Source: Isotricha intestinalis (lineage: Eukaryota; Ciliophora; Litostomatea; Vestibuliferida; Isotrichidae). Taken from it: DNA of 53,450 nucleotides. This document shows positions 20,301 to 24,983 of this stretch, piece after piece; the stretch's first letter is position 1, and each line of letters begins with the position of its first letter. The stretch is taken from the NCBI GenBank assembly GCA_023807065.1, contig JAJJLU010003556.1:1-53450 (forward strand), written 5' to 3'. The notes beneath the pieces are model-generated. The model saw nothing but the letters and a program-made list of their open reading frames with translations. It made no database searches and was not told the origin of the DNA. The position numbers were made by a program, and so were the translations under genes.

Positions 20301-22878
20301 CATCCTGGGTTGATTTGTGTATATTTTCGTTTATATCAGATATAAATGAAGATATTGAAGGATATTTAGATATTTTTATTTCATCTGTATTTTTTAAAAA
20401 TAGCATATCAAATATTAAATCTACTATTTCTTGTTCTTTTATTTCTTTGTTTTTTTCTTTAAATTTCAATAATAATTTATATATTGAAAAACATAACTTA
20501 CTTATTGATGATATAGTATAAAGTGATAAATATTTATTTTCTTGTGAATCTTCTTTTTTTAATAAATTAATTTTTTGGTCAATTAAATTTATTAAACTAT
20601 CTGTTACAGAATAATCTAAATCGTCTTTATTTTTATCTTGATTAAAAATCAATCCATCTTTTTTTATTTTTTTTTGTGTTTTTTCCATTATTTTATTCTT
20701 TTCTTCTTTTTCAAAAATTTGAAATCTATTAAAAAGTTTTTTAATTAATTCTTTATGTTCTTCAATTTTTTCTAATTGATTTTCTAAATAAACAACATCA
20801 AATCTACTTAAAAATGCAGGAGAGATATTTTTTAATTTTTTGTTATTGCAAGTACAAATAATTCTGAAATTTTCTTGAATTTTAAAAATAGTTTTTTCTG
20901 AATATTCAGGAACTGGAAAAATATTATCTTCATCATTATATTTTTTATCTAATAATCCATTTAATCTTTCATAAACAGTAGAAGGAGCTTCATTAATTTG
21001 ATCAAAAATAACACATTTTCCTTTTTTAATTGCTTTAATTAGAAATCCTTCTTTAAATTTTAAAATTTCATTATTTATGTTTTCATGATTATTATTATCA
21101 GTACCACTTGCATCGCTATCAAAAGAATTTTTTGGGATATTTGGAATAGTAATTCCAATTAAATCTTCACATTGTAATTTTTTTGAACAAATACATAAAT
21201 ATTCATCTTTTTTTGAAAAAATTTTAACACACCATCTTGCAACTTGTGTTATTCCAGAACCTTCTTCTCCTACTAAAATTACATGTCTATGATTATTTAA
21301 TGAAAATAAAACTGAATTAATTGTTTGAATTAAATTATCATTTTTAAAATAATCTGTAAAATTATTTGGAATATTTAATAATATATTATTATCCTCTTTT
21401 AAATTTTCATATTTATTTAATATTTTTATCATTTTTTCTTTTTCTTTTTTAGAATATCTCGCTCCATAAACATTCATAATAATTAAAAATGGTGAAATTT
21501 CTTTTTTTTTTAAAGCATTTATAACAGTTTCAATTTCTCTTATTGTAAAACAATATATATCTTCAGAATCAAATGAACTTTCTTTTTCCCATTCAATATG
21601 AAATTTAATAATATTTCTTAAAATATTTTCATCAATATTTGCTCCTCCTTTTTTAGCTAATCCAATAGCAATATTAAATAATTCTTCTTCACTAAATTTA
21701 TCACAATTTACTTTTTGAAACCTTGAAAAAAAAGCATAACCTAAATTTTGTCTTTTATTAATAAAAGATCCCTTTAAAGGATTTTGAGTTGCAATTAAAG
21801 CAAAATTTGGGTCCATTTTAAAACTTTCTAATTCTTTTCCAGTTAATTCAGTACTTAAAATTTTACTATCTAAAGCTTGTCCAATACAATCTAAAACTTC
21901 TTTTGAAGCAAGATTAATTTCATCTAAAATTAGAATTTTGCCTCTAACAAAAGCTTTATAAAAAGCTCCATTTTCAATTTTTATTCCACTGACAGATTTA
22001 TTATCACCAACATATTTATTCATTAAATTATCTATTTTAGTATCTGCACTTAAATTAAATTTAATATAATTACATTTTTCTTCATTTTCCTTTTTTGAAA
22101 ATTTCATTAAATATTCACAAGCAATAACTGAAGTTCTAGTTTTCGCAGTTCCAGTATCTCCTTCAAGAAGAACTGGATTTCCAGATTTAATATAATGAAT
22201 TATTTCTGCCATTCTTTTACATGATAAATCTGTTAATATAAAATTTTTTTCATCAAAAAATTCTTTATGTTTTCTAATTTCTTCCATTTCTTTTTCTAAT
22301 TGTCCTTTACATATTTTTAAATTACTTGATATTTCACTTATTAATTTTTCTGTTATTTGAATATCTTCATTATCTTTTTTATCTTTTAAAAATTTATTGT
22401 CATCATTTTTTGAAGTTGGTCTTTCTTTTTCTTTTAATTTAATATGTATTATTTCTTGACAAAATGAAGATTCAATATCTGAATTTTTTATTGATTCATT
22501 TTTTTTGGAATTTCCTGATTCTGAATTATTTGAAGAAGAATAATTAGATTTAGATGAATTAGATGAATCAGATGAATCATGCTTAATAATATTATTTTCT
22601 TTGTTTGATGAATCTGAAGAATCATTTTTTCCCGATTCATTTTCATCTGATATTATTGAATTATTTTCTAATGAACTACTACTCTCTTTTTTTTTATTTA
22701 TTTTTTTGTTTGCTCTTTCTGTTTGCTCATCACCTGTTTCAAAGTTTTTTTGGTTTATCACTTTTTTATTATTTGTGTTAAATTCTTCTTCTGGATCAGA
22801 TATATATAATTTTTTCTTATCAATTGATTGTATTTTTTTATGTTTTTTATTTGTTGAAATTTCTTCATCATCAGACAT
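5359..22878 (-). CDS. Giant midasin-like six-AAA protein with three vWA domains
   Basis: A 5,839-residue uninterrupted protein. Order: a Ser/Asp/Lys-rich disordered N-terminus (1-150); six tandem AAA+ modules with P-loop positions at about 243 (GDTGTAKT), 540 (GEEGSGIT, lacking the Lys), 894 (PPGYGKTT), 1241 (GPSSFKSY, degenerate), 1607 (GETGQGKKT) and 1963 (GETASGKSY); Walker B DEIN-type motifs in modules 1, 3 and 5; a long helical linker with coiled coil (about 2710-2810); an acidic Glu/Ser tract (about 4176-4230); a degenerate vWA (about 4644); and two vWAs with intact MIDAS residues (DSSYS near 4998, DDSGS near 5598). The six AAA, linker, acidic tract and C-terminal MIDAS order is that of midasin/Rea1, the ribosome-assembly remodeller, which has one vWA. 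Here there are three, plus a Rossmann-like segment between the last two, so it may be a paralogue with other clients. Both ends of the frame are clear; TAA stop. Confidence 0.9.
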   Translation of the reverse strand: MSDDEEISTNKKHKKIQSIDKKKLYISDPEEEFNTNNKKVINQKNFETGDEQTERANKKINKKKESSSSLENNSIISDENESGKNDSSDSSNKENNIIKHDSSDSSNSSKSNYSSSNNSESGNSKKNESIKNSDIESSFCQEIIHIKLKEKERPTSKNDDNKFLKDKKDNEDIQITEKLISEISSNLKICKGQLEKEMEEIRKHKEFFDEKNFILTDLSCKRMAEIIHYIKSGNPVLLEGDTGTAKTRTSVIACEYLMKFSKKENEEKCNYIKFNLSADTKIDNLMNKYVGDNKSVSGIKIENGAFYKAFVRGKILILDEINLASKEVLDCIGQALDSKILSTELTGKELESFKMDPNFALIATQNPLKGSFINKRQNLGYAFFSRFQKVNCDKFSEEELFNIAIGLAKKGGANIDENILRNIIKFHIEWEKESSFDSEDIYCFTIREIETVINALKKKEISPFLIIMNVYGARYSKKEKEKMIKILNKYENLKEDNNILLNIPNNFTDYFKNDNLIQTINSVLFSLNNHRHVILVGEEGSGITQVARWCVKIFSKKDEYLCICSKKLQCEDLIGITIPNIPKNSFDSDASGTDNNNHENINNEILKFKEGFLIKAIKKGKCVIFDQINEAPSTVYERLNGLLDKKYNDEDNIFPVPEYSEKTIFKIQENFRIICTCNNKKLKNISPAFLSRFDVVYLENQLEKIEEHKELIKKLFNRFQIFEKEEKNKIMEKTQKKIKKDGLIFNQDKNKDDLDYSVTDSLINLIDQKINLLKKEDSQENKYLSLYTISSISKLCFSIYKLLLKFKEKNKEIKEQEIVDLIFDMLFLKNTDEIKISKYPSISSFISDINENIHKSTQDEKYSFEKSENLKNFVGIVYISSLINLYLCVESPPGYGKTTAARAIAEMREIDENQNKKFYIQTFHSSTYITDLYGSSTINNNQIIFNKGPLTRALIEGKFFIADELNIAPMSTILSLVPILDLIFDCKLFIPGMASYEKDFKISSTFFLIICQNNVGIIGRSELPYSFLRKIRKINYPKLEDGDIQKICNDIDQFLSIKNQVTIGKEQSEKIGKCMIEINNEKIFQEPWSLRDVSKIIGRLQYQKEKINMFQNFQLQYNLLFYALSRYTKNDKIKFLDKFCDILKKEQTLKLEENKINDLKETFNSDTELKEEKKDNLISFYLKKKDLTIVLYQNEINDKYKDEINRKTEELREIQSLKSLLEVIFQMKLISFKEPILLKGPSSFKSYAAKIILENATIVSLNRESTVLQLLGSPFFFSKIEHRNFCITQIYEILKLTNLVQKLNECKKWKNNKKKFENEVNERIKNKNRFYTDFQIELVKNIKKKLFSSEKENRLIDLKMDFKPGLILSAIFKDKSLILKNISKVKTSVLERFNELFSDKNILTLSEDTTNTFTSEKNKELKNFNNFRIIATSSLNDEITLSESILSRFSIINVENYTKDEENIIMNKKANQDIDFITQFKPDLTLPEILNSIKIARLLDKNKQHNDRIENLKLVFYICENGKKEKKNKTLNEKYGIKEFKDNTFPFDISNFNNKLTSIRTGLSYDYHNIYNNSNIYFTTKFSELCDLIHFSCALKIPLILEGETGQGKKTAIHLMADLLGLEVIHKVLSKSTKSDELLMNMIISKTDTNETKIEYKKSDISEALEEKNSNKIIIFDEINNASLPVLDLLNSIFNINENRNVLLPDGSELRIGKPNIIGIINRTNNEGLLDRIPISLKTNSIYHIVENPDGIDFTNIMTQLFKGIDYDPKSKEEFCLYYILNFRNYGTNEDERKTILKDKEKLEQIYIKAVENELEYFAKKFIEAVKFVKNNSIEPSFSLIDIKKYIDFRKNFPKIHYTYLMLFIFVFRFDKIEIQENIMKELNIKITSDFSPHIDYDENKKIMIIYFGNNKFDNIKLKTIHPEKISKVENKRLFNSLTKIQKLGIIFLICCIKSEKVPLIQGETASGKSYLMQIFAKLFGQDMILYQITSNSGMSILTGQDIIKTKIEKEEEKKLKENYKKVKDIINDDRNFKKIRENEYKIILGKMISKLNDDKKNVNSEENKKLEDAIFTFKNIISLPGRLEHKMSSFINAAKYGGWVFFDGIEMGHSILFDTISSLCYDNPQLNVLGSKETINLKKTIISENFKLFLTFNPSNLGKKTLNQILFNFCARFSLTPLDLNLSDSTLVLYNSRYTNDVNKKLWLRICSKLASCHKINENKSEIFLNLMAGGTKFSARHLTFLGKDGKKNTSSPEKSEEISNWIKSIFQLYYFNSFNQNNEDPNNFSLEKIKDEIYEEFIKQENDNNEFEYLEEIKLEEEVKIVLDELCKIQKSHEHNIFPFNFRTFVQKCLKLKLNEDNISLIINNIEDTLNLLIYQNNFNDKQYDETLSNFFQISIMNNLLKELLQILEKIEIKEFEQYSLDSKELLSKDKNLKQILLKMRLLLALLNDEELFTDKMNYKIYDYRFKNSIGIIKCFIDNPTKKGFLKFIKGCSKYPESFEIIDFFFPKHKFYKVKNYDLIILYINTICELIRNNINFSIEIDKQIFSYLPNKDVQYGRIQPCFCLNKEKSFILTAGTKISIPLKNVNKNEIEINKRAEDSETLIKFVQEYAPKKDLNKQISEIFLNFQKKKRNNKEKEKYFTSLYFFDPQKNNNIFSRAWSIIYGLNPNSEVYKFLFKYYFDKERKFFEVIEQKYNSLKDLNQIDELIEFLKKRFFYYNKNSFLWMDLIKKKNIDANLNKDDINSKLIDIRKEISNIKILENNSNELETLNEDKMILIKIQQKLEKLKNKIEIDEKYIKAEEELNKLKNDLDNLKVQETFKIWKTNLKSKINDAFNLKKDDMINIVDSLKKDYESLVSINEEKTSEYQNNIDWKIPSIKNVNEKSSHIQLFDIILQYSSSLEIIKKIDSIKMTNDKSKVIKLSSHFQGEFKSLIKYIISLQNYQNFNIETANSMCRASLMLKIFKNKISIEELSNFFKDLDEKKNRFGQVLKKEYKDENERKKDILKNKLLQDEFIYIYTITGIYDLNMDIIIPNFKLKDIIYLFFSFESNVQYYYGPAFDNIDIINRENLYEKIYKNIEDEIKDLTTFKDIAGKISLMFYSYFNRDFLEIPKFINGDTVLKYIEDNNKLDTPISDEFKMINVLIEMIQLGTYFDEYTEKKKEDKDKELTFEDFKCFEQEFNLNSILQINNLPSFQYFLLKNYNNIEILLKTVKSENIHRILKPSPYIFIPFWIFIIRIMSSTNCLIFENDKNPLEKELTKIIREKILFSMQNNKNTNLSWINLITDDIKYEEIFNKKINMFYVFFNKICTVKINCEQTILKYINILLLKFYELLFDINLSNQFNDLLNSDINSGEFQVLNFIKNPKEFIKNFINSDLSKNILTKLEEPNCLNYDKSLEEFIETINDVEKNIKQKVENLEEKLLQEKQNDIIKTFKNTHKREMSEKEKEEVFSEFEPQKIYFNQNTVESVIVFLRNIKSLLNQKLNYIKKIKNKEVVDIQEFNYNYEKLKVNLEHFNNIYEVEESYCDEDFTNYLDSFQKSVNTFINNFNNFSEKFKLLPKINTEQIYMKDFSLPVFQNKKYIFNLKDIEEKPTLLSQPLIIKKNNDLFCNYKKIFFNPGPLSPELFNKLCHLKIFSFVNESLSVEIDRNYENKINDDEEENINTLEDNKDIQYMKLQKTHIDPNSVIDIDFSFPPANTSNKEKFYRLLRNLKVSNNHSSINILIEIVFIVYPIQIFFSCEKYSLTYDNKQYKLNARKLLKGENIKFQIKNNNDEIPLKIKYSIKSLENNTSDKPDFQSSDSNEFNLIIKQNDNNNNIQEIEILHCLIEIYIAKEIKIPMLIDSLIISTYFDFYIYDYASKTYVTNKMNVFIPTFEQECVINFHFLISTFIDTNIIGTFNLLDLSEGVSVIDPINEIKIHSYINHFSIKLKFDLTKFSDEEIVNFEFKINDFSKKIGLFQAQQNINNIDMSLLKDVTDGNEKDIININNINKNSLIISPFTCWGKSEFLFRKCFKNGKKNLELEIPNNANLYYLSNEGIIEQKKEDNYLLIIQKEDKWYSTVGLEEFISKTNFQQILIKHLDNFQINFQKFFPKESQNLQLTNSYESYFKLLTDKNKELIQDKENVFKLIESNKNIYDLVNKSYYNFNKDNIEFSHSKIIQDYIDKIKEIENKNKEEDNEESKKSNYSFNYSENERKSESESEENSENEENSEVDDLLNLTDLEPLNSNNEEEESDNQISTNTYQTKIKTFLIQNGEPMKGSIKKYIKKKKKNLDDFGKNELNDIEISEINSIEIPNIISINSLIKYYENCELGTIVFPLYIYKAKKNKNEEDEEKISEYYSKLANAYLSLEKKEDNLISEYTNNYKKAFEYMMTRIMSVGYKENPFNFKIVLEQNNKNISFSVPSVGEFEIPKNDFSKNENKNFLSKSLPIDNENNANNLLSNKEEENKINNEIEDDKSLDIFDNKNNKGFDELSKVFEDLLLFERKKKIVFSIPLPNIKLELPKEVQKVYLNYDVENTISQNNKKKNIAYNKKEVQNENYISGKEFEKKEFDLHNEINIIIDNMIKINKTQFLYKSDNNLISLENIFDFENEENNENYESLQRIIDLSIPLTKKLMKEISNQNLQKDIQFHNLEINIIFDCTRIINSYQKYIFFIIIIALTNTFSYFEMNYLFAIVGDCKFKAVIKDFNEPHSIEVIQRIFDCISIERYRTNIASCVKTAIEEFPIIDKDNQRIFYFFTNGLDDEYKLYEEWSKEIFNQKNCFFSFIFFLPFEEIQEEKSDFIIEQLSTFSEKCNDKRNLITFILKSEKDIFQNKNFNKNLIKTLIEPLASIQDSSQNINIQIFPAKFEIQINENIINNIDKFKNDLTDFEPNNEEEEIFAKKQSIEFKYKIPTINIEENKEIKTKVGKIIDIPLKTNISDFVKNNFKIQKNYINLSLLEIIFEPNLPTETILTDVGTQIDIYEFIKLCINPTPNPKIYRQLGDGFVKNYGLTIIIDSSYSCLGGLSREHTINTIRFLLSALSLIDLPTFNLIISTESNPIVICSERGTLDSLSNKSKIWGTLIYFLSEEYKCEKTNLSSAIRAAYNVTNARKQEHTDYLFVLTDGLFNKSERNKILEEITYCFSKNLLIIGIGVGLCPFGIEKLFPYTVYSKLPNKIIEAIALSFSDSKTNNSNLNIKEPNCNESMFKKDISYQYFKNHKPENPLVNHLKDLPIYLNSFSIYVGEINNSNSEGYIQTVEGLIRNAMYPENSLKDKKILIVMLYSSEMNLRENPYLSYRHIEKPQMGRFYCIKNSLDFLGIQLEYVIDYETAIDKLKENHDGYCDYYACLIFSGEPYPELPRNHRKYDSNQKPYILGEFIKVIIKFWENGGGLGLFSDNAPFTFQTNLILEKLFGNQIKFRVGGFHEGKKLLKGVESGVLEEKGTFNRKVQIVDNYQRPLITHSLYQMYEGSTVSYIIENPNDDEILYFGKNEKLKMITDPNKLLPFIPLSKDSDGGYNSIFYCSNGDEGDIIIDCSYTKFFLEMDKTGTPRYFLNICAWLGAIEKHTIKKDCEDPINFKPKFIDIKIDWNSKFDRFMKRKIKPIDKMKTLFVVDDSGSVCENELYFNKVMHLFCSNFSSERGDKFYIWNQDYKELDFEEIESFINDMDGDKGTNSSLIAEIANIEKDNNFEHLIIITDGDVKNEEVDLSDQKFKEYNLKFSFVSTFIIQTGDDLLNESVGCPYSRECPGFTYIVDKEGNQKEKASLLAEDIQIFNNLNNINTYAEFNSKYFNIFRIVRAKCLGRNTDNELIKLFDDFKNKINVPLENKQDFKNKMNEIELMINGGLRKFQPIAC

Positions 22879-23811
22879 TTTTTTTAAAAATAGAAAAATA
22901 ATATAATAAATAAATCAGTTTTTATTGAATAAATTATCAATTTTTAGAAGTGTTAACTCTACAAAATATTGTTTCTTCTTATAATTTATAAATCTGATTT
23001 TTTTATTGATATTTGAATAATTATTTTAAAGGATTATGACCGAATAACATTCATTTATTAAGAAGTTAAATTAATTTTATTATCTATTATATATTGGTAT
23101 TAATTATTTTTTTATAGATTTTTTTTCAATCAGGTATATATTTATTTAACAATTTTTTTATGGCAATATTTTTTTAAATTTATACTAAGCGAAAATATTA
23201 TTAATTGATGTTATTTTCATAAAATTTGTGATAAATAATTTTAAATTATTCTCGGCTTTAATTTTTTATTATTGTATTATCATTATTAAAAAGGAATTTA
23301 TTGTTTTTATTTCTTATACTCTACCTATTTGTGAATTGTTTAATGCATAAAAAAAATTTAGAAAGAGGAATGAATCTCAAAATCTATAAAATTTATATAA
23401 AAAATCATTTGAGATTTTTTATATAGATTTTTTAAAGTATTTTCTATGGAATTTTATTATAAATAATTGAATATCTAAGTATGAGAAAAATAATAATATA
23501 TTAATTATCTTAATTATCTTTATTTTGATATATTAAAAAAAGAATTTTACAATATATATCTATGAATACATAATTAATTTTTTTATTTTATTTTATGAAA
23601 TTATTCATAATCTTATTTTAAGAATTTAAAAATTATGAGTAATGATTTTTTAATTCCTAAAATATTTCCTTTGTGTCCATTTTATATTATTTTCAATAAA
23701 AAAATAAAGAATATTTGATTTAATATTAAAAACATTAATGTTAATAAACATCTATTATATCATTAAGATTTATAATTCATATTTTAATGTTTTAAAAAAA
23801 TAAGTTAAAAA
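22879..23811. other. Divergent promoter spacer
   Basis: About 0.9 kb between the divergently transcribed giant gene and the SelW-like gene, so both promoters should lie here. No coding segment is seen. At about 23371-23438 there is an imperfect inverted repeat (AATCTCAAA facing TTTGAGATT, and AAAATCTATA facing TATAGATTTT) that could form a hairpin. In such AT-rich DNA this may be chance. Confidence 0.45.
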
Positions 23812-24156
23812 ATGGAAAATTCAAATTATAAAATAAAAGAACCAGAAGGTGAACCAAATGGAAAAACTTTAACATTGATAGGAGAATTTTGTAAAAATTG
23901 AGTATTATTTAGAAGAAAAAATGATTTTGAATATTTATTAATAATTCCTCTTTCGAAAAAAGGATATAAAGTTAAATATAATGTAATTCCTTTTCCTTTC
24001 AGAATTCCTGTTGAATATTCTATTTCCAAAATTGAAAATGGTGAAAAAATAAAAATTTTTAGTAACAGAGAAGAAGAAAAAAAAAATGATGTGATTATTG
24101 GATTTGAATTAAACAAAGATAATGCTGAGGAAATCATTAAAAAGATTATTAAATAA
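23812..24156 (+). CDS. Putative SelW/Rdx-like selenoprotein (in-frame TGA as Sec)
   Basis: An open frame of 114 codons from ATG to TAA, interrupted once by TGA at codon 30 (23899-23901). The TGA falls in a CxxU redox motif: Cys27-Lys-Asn-U30, right after a predicted beta strand (TLTLIGEF) and before a helix (VLFRRKNDFEYLL). Further on, IPVEYSISKIENGEKI-KIFSN and a terminal AEEIIKKIIK helix fit the strand, NG turn, strand, helix end of the SelW/SelT/Rdx thioredoxin-like fold (seen by eye; family features from general knowledge). Length is as expected for SelW-like proteins. No GT..AG intron that removes the TGA keeps the frame: candidate 11- and 22-nt segments both break it. TGA is not used as a sense codon in the long genes here, where Trp is TGG. 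Alternatives are a recent nonsense mutation or stop readthrough. A hairpin about 80 nt downstream is a weak SECIS candidate. Confidence 0.6.
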
Positions 24157-24983
24157 ATTAAAAACTTTAAAAATGAAATATCTAAATTTTATTTTGTGAT
24201 TATATAAAAGAAAATTTTAAAAATATTTTATATATGATATATAAAATTTAGGTGTTTAGTTTTATTATGATTAAAAATAATAATTTTTTATTCTCTTTTT
24301 ATGTTCATAGATTTTATTAATTTTATATGCCCAAAACACAATTTTGAAAAATAAATTTTCATTTTTCAATTTTTATTTTCATTATTATTTATAAATTTGA
24401 TTAAATATTGCTCTTTTTCAATTAAAATTATTCCAAATTTTAAAAAAAAATCATATTATAAAATTAATAATTAATTAATTTAAATTAATTAATTAACCTT
24501 TGAATTTAATATCTAAACTAACTTGAAAAAAATTGTTCTTTTCTAGGAAAACAATATTATCTTGAGGAAATTTATTTTTTTATTTACATCAAATAATTAA
24601 TTCTACTTTTAAGATATATTTTTATCTATTTCTTTTTTATTATTCCATTATATTGAATAATATTTAATATTGAAAATTATAATACTATTAATTTATAATT
24701 CATTTTTCAAAAACATAGAATAAACCATTTTTTTTGAGAAACAAAATATTTTTTTTGTTGTATATTTGATAACAAAAGAATCATACTTTATTTTAATAAT
24801 GAAAAAAAGAATTTTTTTTTATTAATCGATAATGAATTTTTTTCTTCTTCTTCCAATTTAAAGATTTTTTCATGTAAAATGACATCAATTTATATGAAAA
24901 AATATATTGAATTTTAAAAATAAATATAAATTTATTTATTGAATTAACATTTTAGATTATAATTTTATCTAAAATAATAAAAA
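24157..24983. other. Spacer with 3' UTR of SelW-like gene and promoter of kinase gene
   Basis: About 0.8 kb, AT-rich, no coding segment seen. It contains the candidate SECIS hairpin near 24220-24285 and a perfect palindromic run of TTAA/AATT units at about 24466-24494. The right part should hold the promoter of the NDR-like kinase gene. Confidence 0.45.
24220..24285 (+). promoter_or_regulatory. Candidate SECIS hairpin (weak)
   Basis: ATGA at 24234-24237 faces TGAT at 24268-24271, the arrangement of a eukaryotic SECIS quartet. Between them ATAAAA (24241-24246) pairs with TTTTAT (24260-24265), extended by flanking pairs to roughly 10 bp with one bulge and a 9-nt apical loop (TAGGTGTTT). Outside the quartet, A/T-rich arms can pair as a lower helix. 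It lies 78 nt after the TAA, in the expected 3' UTR position. Against it, the conserved unpaired AA (or CC) of the apical loop is not obvious, and AT-rich sequence forms such hairpins easily. Confidence 0.25.

Noticed and set aside
5359..22878. TGA used generally as Trp, as in some ciliates and mycoplasmas
   Set aside because: Trp in the long genes is TGG, and no TGA occurs inside the 5,839-codon frame or the kinases, so a general reassignment is not supported.
5359..22878. Dynein heavy chain
   Set aside because: Six AAA modules would fit, but the N-terminal position of the ring, the acidic tract and the C-terminal MIDAS domains are those of midasin-type proteins, not dynein.
23890..23916. 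Explaining the TGA in the SelW-like gene by a short intron
   Set aside because: Two GT..AG segments cover or adjoin the TGA (22 and 11 nt), but neither length is a multiple of three, and removing either breaks the downstream frame or creates TAA.
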